A stretch of DNA of 64,000 bases from an uncultured Aquimarina sp. (GTDB lineage: Bacteria > Bacteroidota > Bacteroidia > Flavobacteriales > Flavobacteriaceae): contig CANMML010000005.1 of NCBI GenBank assembly GCA_947499005.1, positions 1 to 64,000 of the forward strand, in the 5' to 3' direction. The notes under the pieces are model-generated. The model was not told the origin of the DNA, searched no databases, and worked only from the letters and a program-made list of their open reading frames with translations. A program made the position numbers and the translations under genes. Shown here one piece after another: positions 10,313 through 17,858 of this stretch (position 1 is its first letter; each line of letters starts with the position of its first letter).

Positions 10313-10738
10313 TTACTTATTATTTATTAACGTCTTGTAATCTTCAAAAGCTATTTTACCTCCAAAAATATCCGCAGACCTTTTGATTATAGCAGCTGCT
10401 TCCTGAGTATCATATCCTAAGCCAATAGCATATTTATTCACCAATTTTTCTTCACTCTCATCCATGATATTATCAGTATAGATGATCTTAAATAAATCGT
10501 ACAAACGCTCTAAACGCTCAAACTTATTATTAGGAGGGTTTATTGGATAGTGACTTGGAGTAGCTAAAATCTCATCAAACTCTGTATTATCAACATCTAA
10601 TTTTCTAGCTAAGCGCTTTAATAATGCTAATTCGTTTTCGCTAACAGCACCATCAACGGCCGCTAAAGTAACTATTGACGCAAAATGACCAAGATTCTTC
10701 TTATGTTTCCCGCTATCAAATAAATCGTTAAATGACAT
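10313..10738 (-). CDS. TerB-family protein
   Basis: A 141-residue all-helical cytoplasmic protein of the TerB (tellurite-resistance TerB) fold. It has the typical phrase FASIVTLAAVDGAVSENELALL near residues 20-41, with acidic positions that bind metal in some members. A second acidic helix pair (YTDNIMDESEEKLVNKYAIG) follows. Bacteroidota carry many such proteins outside any tellurite locus, and no other ter gene is present, so a tellurite role should not be assumed. It is transcribed from a good TTTG-N21-TATATTTG promoter 22 bp upstream and convergent with the GH117 gene. Confidence 0.8.
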   Translation of the reverse strand: MSFNDLFDSGKHKKNLGHFASIVTLAAVDGAVSENELALLKRLARKLDVDNTEFDEILATPSHYPINPPNNKFERLERLYDLFKIIYTDNIMDESEEKLVNKYAIGLGYDTQEAAAIIKRSADIFGGKIAFEDYKTLINNK

Positions 10739-10759
10739 ATATCTTTCTTTTTAATGACA

Positions 10760-10792
10760 CAAATATACCATAAATGTTTCCTAGCCCCCAAA
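10760..10792 (-). promoter_or_regulatory. Promoter of the TerB-family gene
   Basis: Minus-strand -7 box TATATTTG (10760-10767) and -33 box TTTG (10789-10792) are separated by 21 bp. Both match the Bacteroidota primary-sigma consensus, and the start codon lies 22 bp downstream. Confidence 0.7.
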
Positions 10793-10822
10793 GCAGAAAA
10801 TAACTTATTTCATATACTTATA

Positions 10823-11245
10823 TTATTCTCCAAATAGTGTTAATACCACTCGCCTACTCCCTCCGTAATCTCGGTGTTCACACAAATAAACTCCTTGCCA
10901 AGTTCCCAAATTTAGCCGACCATTAGTAATTGGTATTTGTACAGAAGCTCCCATTAGTGATGCTTTAATATGAGCTGGCATATCATCTGGCCCTTCATAA
11001 GTATGAATGTAATAGGGCGCATTCTCAGGAACCATTACATTCATATGGCTTTCAAAATCGGTACGCACCGTAGGATCTGCATTTTCATTGATGGTCAAAC
11101 TTGCAGAAGTATGTTTAATAAAAACTTGTAATTGTCCCACTTTAATTTGCCTCAATTCATTTAAGGCATTTTCAATCTCCGAAGTAATTAAATGAAACCC
11201 TCTACTTCGTGACTTTAACTGAATTTCTTTTTGATAAAATTTCAT
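10823..11245 (-). CDS. YjbQ/UPF0047 family protein
   Basis: A 140-residue protein of the secondary thiamine-phosphate synthase enzyme (YjbQ, UPF0047) family. Signatures are SRGFHLITSEI near the start, HTSASLTINENADPTVRTDF (about residues 45-64), the His/Asp-bearing EGPDDMPAHIKASLMG (about 85-100), and the C-terminal WQGVYLCEHRDYGGSRRVVL. The family is trimeric and binds metal; weak thiamine-phosphate synthase activity has been reported for some members, but its cellular role is unsettled. The length is normal. A short AGCT/CAGC-word repeat remnant lies immediately upstream of the start codon. Confidence 0.9.
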   Translation of the reverse strand: MKFYQKEIQLKSRSRGFHLITSEIENALNELRQIKVGQLQVFIKHTSASLTINENADPTVRTDFESHMNVMVPENAPYYIHTYEGPDDMPAHIKASLMGASVQIPITNGRLNLGTWQGVYLCEHRDYGGSRRVVLTLFGE

Positions 11246-11290
11246 AGTAAGCTATCTGCTTCCAGCGACAAGCTATCAGCTATATTAATA
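11246..11290. repeat. Solo copy of an AGCT/CAGC-word intergenic repeat
   Basis: The segment contains AAGCTATCTGCTTCCAGCGA followed by CAAGCTATCAGCT, which shares words and order with the arms that frame the four-helix-bundle gene at 61173-61605. Here the repeat occurs without a gene, directly upstream of yjbQ. It may be a remnant or a solo element. Confidence 0.5.
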
Positions 11291-11427
11291 TACGTTTTAT
11301 AAAAAATTTGAGAAGCCTAGCTAGCAATTTAAAGTTTACTGTCTCAATAGTAACACTAATTTAAATGAAACTCGAACCTCAAATTGAATGATTATGTTAG
11401 TTTTGTAGGTTACTAAAATAGTTAAAA

Positions 11428-12240
11428 ATGGATTTATCAAAAGTAAAAATGGTAGTTACCGATATGGATGGAACACTCTTGAATTCCAAACATGAGGTAA
11501 GCGACTTATTTTTCAAACAATTTGAACAATTGAAAGCTAACAATATTCAGTTTGTTGCCGCTAGCGGACGTCAGTACCATAGCATTCTTGATAAATTACA
11601 TTCTATTGAAAAGCACATTACTATAGTAGCTGAAAATGGCGCTTATATTGTAAAAAATGGCGAAGAATTACTGGTAAATGCTATACCTATTAACGCTTTA
11701 GGTAAACTTGTAAACTCTTGCACAAACATACCTGACACCTACATTGTACTTTGCGGAAAACGCAAAGCCTATATTTTACCAAGTCCTGATGTTTTTGAAA
11801 ATACTATTGCTGAATACTATACCGAATATGAAGTAGTCTCAGATTTTAATACCATTCCCGATGATGAATTCTTCAAAGTTGCATTATGCCACTACGGAGG
11901 TTCTGAAGCAAATATCCTGCCTCACCTTTCAGATATTGATGAGCAATGGCAATTAAAAGTTTCTGGAAAAATGTGGATTGATATTTCATTACCTTCATCA
12001 CATAAAGGAAATGCCATAGCACAATTGCAAGAGAAATATAACATTTCTTCTGAAGAAACAATGGCGTTTGGTGATTATAACAACGACTTAGAAATGTTGA
12101 AAAAAGCAAAATTTAGTTTCGCTATGGCAAATGCTCATCCCGATGTAAAACGTATTGCTAATTTCGATACCATTTCTAATGATGATAATGGAGTTGAATA
12201 CATCCTTGAAAAACTATTAAACTCTAAAACAATTAATTAG
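11428..12240 (+). CDS. Cof-type HAD-IIB family hydrolase
   Basis: A 270-residue cytoplasmic phosphatase of the Cof/HAD-IIB group, which usually dephosphorylates sugar phosphates, nucleotides or cofactors. Motif I is TDMDGTLLNS, with nucleophile Asp12 and acid/base Asp14. Motif II is VAASGRQ. The cap domain lies in the middle, motif III is the Lys in SSHKGNAI, and motif IV is GDYNNDLEML (about residues 213-222). All catalytic residues are present. The substrate cannot be predicted. The last 8 bp overlap the 3' end of the convergent hybrid kinase gene. Confidence 0.9.
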   Translation: MDLSKVKMVVTDMDGTLLNSKHEVSDLFFKQFEQLKANNIQFVAASGRQYHSILDKLHSIEKHITIVAENGAYIVKNGEELLVNAIPINALGKLVNSCTNIPDTYIVLCGKRKAYILPSPDVFENTIAEYYTEYEVVSDFNTIPDDEFFKVALCHYGGSEANILPHLSDIDEQWQLKVSGKMWIDISLPSSHKGNAIAQLQEKYNISSEETMAFGDYNNDLEMLKKAKFSFAMANAHPDVKRIANFDTISNDDNGVEYILEKLLNSKTIN

Positions 12241-14425
12241 AACATACACCAAAGCGCTCTTCTAATTTTCTAAATAAATGAGTCGTATTAGCAATCCCAA
12301 CAACAGCCGAAACTTCTTTTTTGGTTGCCATAGGGTTTTCTAATTGAAATGTTCGAGCTTTTTGCAAACGCGCTTCCATAATTAAATCTTTAACATTTTG
12401 ACCTAAAATCGCTTTCGTTTTTCTGTTTAGTGTACTTCTAGACATATTTAAATGAGACGCAATTTCTTCTACGCTTAAAGTATTAGAATCTATATGCTGA
12501 AGAATGAAATCATTTATTTTTCTGTTGAATTTTTCTGCGTAAGCATTTAAACTTTCCCTTTCTTCGGCATCTAATTGATCTCCAAAAGTTTTTACATTAT
12601 TGTATAACTGAAGCGCATTCTTTACTTGTAATTTCAATTCTTCTTCTAAGAATGGCTTATGCAGATAACCATCAATACCCATACGTAGCATATTCAATTT
12701 ACCGTGATTATCCGTACGTGCTGTAAGCACCAAAATCGGTGTATTATAGCCTAGTTTTTTGATTTCACGCACCAACGCTTCTCCATTCATTACAGGCATC
12801 ATATAATCAGTAAGTATCAAGTCGAAAGTTTGACTTTTAATGAGCTCCAACGCCTCCTTCCCATTTTCTGCTTCTACAGTTTCGTAATCCATTAAAACCG
12901 TTTGAATATATTTTCGCATTTGATCGTGATCTTCTACAACTAAAATTCTTGGCTTATTGGTTATGGACTGTTTTTCATTATTAAAAACTAATGCTGAAGG
13001 CAATTTGCTATTTAATAGTACTGCCTTCTCTGCTCTTTGCTCTGTTAATGAATTTATTTTATATCTCCCTTCGGGAATTTGAATACTAAATTTTGTCCAC
13101 TCATTTTCTTTACTCTCTACTCTTATTTTAAAATGATGCGCCTCAACAATACTTTTGGTAAAAGCCAACCCAATACCACTTCCTTCACTTTTAGTAATAT
13201 CATTTTCAACTTGATAAAATCGCTTAAACACATTAGACAATTCAGCACTAGGAATCCCTATACCAGAATCTGTAATACATATTTGAAAACCGTTTTCTAC
13301 AAAGCTTGATTTTAAAACTACACGACCACCTGAAGCTGTAAATTTTAAGGCATTAGTTAAAAGATTATTAATTGCTTTTTGAAATAAATCTACATCGACC
13401 GCAATGACAACTTCATCATCAATCATTTCAAGTACAAAAGCAATATTTTTCTTTTCAAATAAAGGTTTAAAATCAGCTGCCAACTTTTCTAATAATCTAG
13501 CTACCACAACTTCCTGTGTTGAAATGCTAAATTGCTTTTCATCCATTTTACTTAAATCCATAATATCATTAATAATGGATTGCATTTGATGTGTTTGCTC
13601 TTTTATAACTTTTACATTTTCTTGTATTTCTTCTTTACCAGAACCTTCTTTTATTTGCGAAGTGTACCCCTGTATTAACGTTAAAGGTGTGCGTATTTCA
13701 TGCGATAGATTTACAAAGAAGTGAGACTTAAAATCATTTAATTCTCGTAATTCCTTTTCTTGTTTTTCTAATATAACCTTATCCGAAATCACTCGATCTC
13801 GCTCAACCATTAGTAAATCTTCATTCTGCTGATTCAATTTTTTGAAATAATTAAATAACAAATAAATGGCTACAAACAGACTTGTCATTGATGGGTAATC
13901 GATTCTATTCGAATAATCAACAGGATAAATTTCTAGCACATGATATGGTAAGAAGAAACAAAAAACAGCAGTTACTAAAAACATGATGGATATCCACTGA
14001 CGGTCAAAAAGACTTAAACTTAATCCTGGAATTAGAAAAAAATAATACTCCGTATAAATCCCTGGCGAAACTATAATTGATGAACAGTTAAAAACAATAA
14101 GAGCTGTTATCATAAACAACCACTTTGCACTATAATACTTTTCCTTGTAGTTAAGAAAAATGATAAAAAAGAGACTAGATGTTGTAAATACAGTAACTAT
14201 ATGCCCAAAGAACATTCGCTCGAATAAAATCCCCTGGAGACAATCCGTAATTGTGAATAGCGCTGTTAAGTGAATCCAAATTAAGGTGTATATATTGAGA
14301 AGCTTTACTCTTTTATAAGTCTCTGCATTTCCAACAGTAGAAGCTACACCATAGGAAACAATTTTATTATAGAATCCTTTCATAAATGCCAAAGTTATCA
14401 ATTCGATACTATTTCTCACTTCCAT
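12233..14425 (-). CDS. Membrane hybrid histidine kinase / response regulator with AraC-type DNA-binding domain
   Basis: A 730-residue one-protein two-component regulator. Residues about 1-190 contain six or so membrane segments and no large extracytoplasmic sensor. A coiled linker follows, then HisKA with phospho-acceptor His242 in FVNLSHEIRTPL, an HATPase domain (NNLLTNALKF, DSGIGIP, GSGIGLAFTK), a receiver domain (about 490-600) with phospho-Asp540 in LILTDYMMP, and a C-terminal AraC HTH (about 630-730: SVEEIASHLNMSRSTLNRKT). It resembles the hybrid two-component systems of polysaccharide loci but lacks their periplasmic propeller. An alternative start is at 14383. The divergent neighbour is the LamG/beta-helix gene, and the gap holds four 20-bp-spaced repeats that are likely regulator targets. 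Confidence 0.88.
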   Translation of the reverse strand: MEVRNSIELITLAFMKGFYNKIVSYGVASTVGNAETYKRVKLLNIYTLIWIHLTALFTITDCLQGILFERMFFGHIVTVFTTSSLFFIIFLNYKEKYYSAKWLFMITALIVFNCSSIIVSPGIYTEYYFFLIPGLSLSLFDRQWISIMFLVTAVFCFFLPYHVLEIYPVDYSNRIDYPSMTSLFVAIYLLFNYFKKLNQQNEDLLMVERDRVISDKVILEKQEKELRELNDFKSHFFVNLSHEIRTPLTLIQGYTSQIKEGSGKEEIQENVKVIKEQTHQMQSIINDIMDLSKMDEKQFSISTQEVVVARLLEKLAADFKPLFEKKNIAFVLEMIDDEVVIAVDVDLFQKAINNLLTNALKFTASGGRVVLKSSFVENGFQICITDSGIGIPSAELSNVFKRFYQVENDITKSEGSGIGLAFTKSIVEAHHFKIRVESKENEWTKFSIQIPEGRYKINSLTEQRAEKAVLLNSKLPSALVFNNEKQSITNKPRILVVEDHDQMRKYIQTVLMDYETVEAENGKEALELIKSQTFDLILTDYMMPVMNGEALVREIKKLGYNTPILVLTARTDNHGKLNMLRMGIDGYLHKPFLEEELKLQVKNALQLYNNVKTFGDQLDAEERESLNAYAEKFNRKINDFILQHIDSNTLSVEEIASHLNMSRSTLNRKTKAILGQNVKDLIMEARLQKARTFQLENPMATKKEVSAVVGIANTTHLFRKLEERFGVCSN

Positions 14426-14445
14426 TTTATAGCGATCAATTGATA

Positions 14446-14520
14446 TTGATTCAAACCGTCGCTTTTTGATTCAAATCGTCAACAATTGATTCAAATTGTT
14501 ATTTTTTGACTCACTTGATT
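14446..14520. repeat. Four direct repeats with exact 20-bp period (operator-like array)
   Basis: Copies start at 14446 (TTGATTCAAACCGTC), 14466 (TTGATTCAAATCGTC), 14486 (TTGATTCAAATTGTT) and 14506 (TTGACTCACTTGATT, degenerate). The 20-bp step is about two helical turns, so all copies face the same side of the DNA. The array lies between the hybrid kinase/AraC start (21 bp away) and the LamG/beta-helix start (60 bp away). Two perfect palindromes flank it: ATCAATTGAT at 14435-14444 and TTTTGATCGATCAAAA at 14537-14552. It is likely a binding array for the adjacent AraC-type regulator (inference). Confidence 0.75.
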
Positions 14521-14536
14521 TTCAAGTCCAAACTAG

Positions 14537-14552
14537 TTTTGATCGATCAAAA
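14537..14552. promoter_or_regulatory. Perfect 16-bp palindrome upstream of the LamG/beta-helix gene
   Basis: TTTTGATCGATCAAAA is perfectly symmetric and sits 28 bp upstream of the start codon at 14581, just after the 20-bp repeat array. It could be an operator for a dimeric regulator, or an mRNA 5' hairpin. No further evidence distinguishes these. Confidence 0.45.
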
Positions 14553-14580
14553 TAAAAAGAACGACTAAAAATCTTTATTT

Positions 14581-17124
14581 ATGAAAACAAAACTATTTTT
14601 AGCATCATGCCTACTCACTTTAAGTAGTGCTTTTGCTCAATTTCCTTTCAACAATTTAATTGGACAATATGGATTCGACAATGGATCTGTATTGGTAGAT
14701 GGCGCCAATAGCAACAATTTTACACAAACGGGAACTGCATTAACAGAAATTAGTGATCGTTTCGGAGGAACACCTACAAGTGCTATCGATTTAAACGGGG
14801 ATTATTTAACAGCAGGTGATATTAATTTTGGTGGTTCTACCTTAGCTTTTACCATTACTTGGTCTTTTTGGATAAATACAACTACTGACTCAGCTGATAT
14901 AAAAACCATCATTGATGATAGCACACGAAATACAGTTGCTGGATTCGATAGTGATGACTTAGGTTATTATCTATTTTTAAGAACGGGACAAGTAGGTCTT
15001 TCAAGTCGTTACTACGAAGGAAACTTTGTAGTACCTACAAGACCTACAGGGTATGGACATACACACCCTACTAATATTGCAGATGGTGAATGGCATCATG
15101 TTGTAGTTACTTTTAACCCAACATTTATTTCTGGGGTTCAAAGAATGAACTCAACAATATATATTGATGGAGTAGCCAATTCTCGAAGTAGTATAGAAAC
15201 TCCTATTGTAACATCTCCTAACACAAATGGAAATATTACGATCTCCAATTCAAGAAACAATCATCTTCCTGCTGCCAACAGATACATGGATCAAATAGAT
15301 GACATTTTAACTTATAACAGAGTTTTAACACAAGCTGAAGTAAACCAAATAAAAGACTTCAACAACTTTTGCTTTGCTCCATCAAATTCAATATTAGGTA
15401 CTTCTAACATCATGCAAACTAGTGCTGATATCACTGTAGCTGCTAGTACTAATACATATGACATTGCATACCATAAATCTTCTGAGCCTTTTTCGAATGC
15501 TACAATTATTTCAAATGTATCTGGCGGTGCTACAACTAACCTAACAGGTTTAGATGTTTTCACGGATTATGACGTATATATTAGAGAACAATGTGCTGTA
15601 ACTACAGTATGGTCAACTCCCATTACTTTTAGGACTGCTAGAACTCTTGGAACCATTTATGTCGATGCTGATGCTACAGGTAGTAATAATGGAGTCTCAT
15701 GGACTGATGCTTACAATACAGTGTATGAAGCTTTCGAAGTTGCTCAAAACGGAGAAGAAATCTGGATCGCAGAAGGAACATATACTCCCAATCCAAGTCG
15801 TAGAGATGTTGGTTTTCAAATTCAATCAGGTAGAAACATAAGTATGTATGGTGGTTTTGCTGGAACTGAGACTCAATTATCAGATCGTATTTTTGGAACT
15901 AATGAAACTATTTTAAGTGGAGACCTTTCAGGAAATGATGATAACACTATAGCTTTTAACAACGCAACCAGAAATGATAATTCATATCAGATCATTCAAA
16001 TTTACAATGGTACAAATAATGTCGTAATTGACGGTTTAACAATTACTGGTGGACATGCTAATTCATCAGGTACTCAAAAAGACGGAGCAGCTATTTGGAT
16101 AGATGGCTTTGCTGGTAATGTCACTATCAAAAACTGTAAATTAGAAAAAAATGTAGCCCTAAACGGAGGAGGTGCTATTAGAAGAAATATTGACAATACT
16201 GGGACAACATTAACCATAGATCAATGTGTTTTCCAAGATAACTTAGCTAGATGGGCAGGAGGTATTTATGCAGTTGCTGCAGCAGTTAATGGTAATGCAA
16301 CAGTAAATATTTCTAATGTTCTTTTTGCCAGAAATACGGTTACTAATAATGGCAGCTCTATTGGGCTTTCTGCAAGTGCTATTTGGATTAGGGCTAACCA
16401 AACAAATACAACTGTTACTACTAATATTATCAATAATACATTTACAGAAAATAGTAGTAATGGTACAGGCCAATCACTTAACAATTTCACAAGAGCTACA
16501 GTAGCCTTGTCAGAAACAAGCACTGGTAGAACTGTAAATGCAACAGTAGCCAACTGTATTTTCTGGAACAATGCTTCTACAGAAAAGCCAATAACTGGCG
16601 TTTACGAAACGCTCCCTGCCAACTTAAGTATTATCAATTCTACTGCACAAGGAGGTTTCTTTGGTATTCCAACAAGTGTTCAAACCAACACATCAACTAG
16701 CGATCCTCTATTTACAGATGCACCTAATGCCGACTTTACATTATCTATAGGATCTCCTGCCATTGACAATGGAGATAATACCGAAGTCTTAGGCACAGAA
16801 GATTTATCAAACAACGCTCGTATCGCCAATGGAGATGTAGATATGGGATGTTATGAATTTGCTTCGCAACCTACTCTTAGCTATGATCCTATTTATGAAG
16901 ATCACGTATTCCTACTTACTGCATACCCTAACCCTACAAGTGATGAATTATTTATTAAAACCTCAGCTCCTATTTCTAAAGTGGAGATTATAGATCTAAA
17001 TGGCAAAATTCACTTTCAAGGAACTGCCCAATACTTAAAAATAAGCCATCTAGCTTCTGGGATTTATTTTGTAAAAGTATATTCTGATGGAATCATAACT
17101 TCTAAAAGAATCATTAAAGAATAA
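14581..17124 (+). CDS. Secreted LamG / right-handed beta-helix protein with type IX sorting domain
   Basis: An 847-residue secreted or surface protein. Signal peptide 1-19 (MKTKLFLASCLLTLSSAFA). A LamG/concanavalin-like beta-sandwich follows (about 20-260; WSFWINTTTD, GEWHHVVVTFNP, DQIDDILTYNRVLTQAEV). Next is a short fibronectin-III-like stretch (about 270-350), then a right-handed parallel beta-helix (about 360-755; IYVDADATGSNNGVSW, VVIDGLTITGGHA, NCKLEKNVALNGGGAI), and a type IX sorting domain beginning AYPNPTSDEL (about 775-847). No catalytic residues can be assigned. It could bind or act on polysaccharide, or be adhesive. It probably answers to the divergent hybrid regulator. Confidence 0.85.
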   Translation: MKTKLFLASCLLTLSSAFAQFPFNNLIGQYGFDNGSVLVDGANSNNFTQTGTALTEISDRFGGTPTSAIDLNGDYLTAGDINFGGSTLAFTITWSFWINTTTDSADIKTIIDDSTRNTVAGFDSDDLGYYLFLRTGQVGLSSRYYEGNFVVPTRPTGYGHTHPTNIADGEWHHVVVTFNPTFISGVQRMNSTIYIDGVANSRSSIETPIVTSPNTNGNITISNSRNNHLPAANRYMDQIDDILTYNRVLTQAEVNQIKDFNNFCFAPSNSILGTSNIMQTSADITVAASTNTYDIAYHKSSEPFSNATIISNVSGGATTNLTGLDVFTDYDVYIREQCAVTTVWSTPITFRTARTLGTIYVDADATGSNNGVSWTDAYNTVYEAFEVAQNGEEIWIAEGTYTPNPSRRDVGFQIQSGRNISMYGGFAGTETQLSDRIFGTNETILSGDLSGNDDNTIAFNNATRNDNSYQIIQIYNGTNNVVIDGLTITGGHANSSGTQKDGAAIWIDGFAGNVTIKNCKLEKNVALNGGGAIRRNIDNTGTTLTIDQCVFQDNLARWAGGIYAVAAAVNGNATVNISNVLFARNTVTNNGSSIGLSASAIWIRANQTNTTVTTNIINNTFTENSSNGTGQSLNNFTRATVALSETSTGRTVNATVANCIFWNNASTEKPITGVYETLPANLSIINSTAQGGFFGIPTSVQTNTSTSDPLFTDAPNADFTLSIGSPAIDNGDNTEVLGTEDLSNNARIANGDVDMGCYEFASQPTLSYDPIYEDHVFLLTAYPNPTSDELFIKTSAPISKVEIIDLNGKIHFQGTAQYLKISHLASGIYFVKVYSDGIITSKRIIKE

Positions 17125-17176
17125 CCAATTAAAATTCAACTCAAAGACTAAAGATTTTATCAAGTAGTTTGTTGTT

Positions 17177-17213
17177 AATCTCACATTTAAGACTTCGGTT
17201 TTAGTGTGAGATT
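17177..17213 (+). terminator. Intrinsic terminator of the LamG/beta-helix gene
   Basis: Stem AATCTCACA (17177-17185) pairs with TGTGAGATT (17205-17213), with a 19-base loop. A run of T residues follows (TTTTTGTTTT). It lies 53 bp after the stop codon. Confidence 0.8.
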
Positions 17214-17366
17214 TTTTGTTTTAAGAAATACAAAATATTACACTAAAGAATTCTTTTTCAAAAGTGTTACTAAAAAAACTAGCAGTCTATTAAGGCATTA
17301 CAGCAATCTTTAATTAGGTTTACAAAACAATCTAATTTAGAATATAAAAAACTATACCCACATGCT

Positions 17367-17815
17367 ATGATCGTCAAAATTCTTCAAACCACCCTTAGCT
17401 ACGTTTTCTTTTATTAGCAATTATACATTTTTATTGGTCCTCTGGTGGTACTTGGGCTTTAGAAAACACTATACCAACAACAATTAATGAAGAATTTGTC
17501 CTGAACCCGAAGCCTATTGATAGCTTAATTATTGGTATAGGTTTAACCCTAATTAGCCTTCATTATTTAGGCAGATTAAAATCAAATCTTAAAATTGGAG
17601 CTTTAAGATCATCATTTCTAAGCTGGCTCACCCCTATTTTATTACTGATTCGATCTATTGGAGATTTTAAATATGTAGGACTTTTCAAAAGTATAAAGAC
17701 TACCAATTTTGCTTATTATGACACTTTATACTTTACTCCTTTATGCATATTTCTTAGTATAATTGGCTTCTTTGTTATCTTAAAATCTAAAAAGAATATA
17801 AAAAAAAAGCTCTAA
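17367..17815 (+). pseudogene. DUF3995 family membrane protein gene, broken by a single-base frameshift
   Basis: The frame from ATG 17367 reads MIVKILQTTLSYVFFY and then a TAG. One frame over, the reading continues LAIIHFYWSSGGTWALEN, then VLNPKPIDSLIIGIGLTLIS, GDFKYVGLFKSIKTTNFAYY, PLCIFLSIIGFFVILKSKK, and stops at 17813-17815. Together this is a full small four-helix membrane protein of the DUF3995 type (about 149 residues). Adding one T to the run at 17409-17412 restores a continuous frame. The second half has no ATG, so it would not be made alone. This is either a recent pseudogene, a phase-variable homopolymer or a sequencing error. A terminator overlaps its stop codon. Confidence 0.8.
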
Positions 17816-17837
17816 TCCTATTGAATTAGAGCTTTTT
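17804..17837. terminator. Bidirectional terminator between the DUF3995 gene and infB
   Basis: Perfect 13-bp stem AAAAAGCTCTAAT (17804-17816) with ATTAGAGCTTTTT (17825-17837), an 8-base loop and T tracts on both strands. It includes the stop codon of the DUF3995 frame and lies 21 bp beyond the infB stop. Confidence 0.9.
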
Positions 17838-17858
17838 GCTTTTATATAATTTCGAAAA

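Noticed and set aside
10313-10738. TerB gene as part of a tellurite-resistance operon
   Set aside because: No terA, terC, terD or terZ neighbour; TerB-fold proteins are common alone in this phylum.
14446-14520. Short repeat array as a CRISPR
   Set aside because: The 15-bp units with 5-bp gaps are far too short, and no cas gene is present; an operator array fits better.
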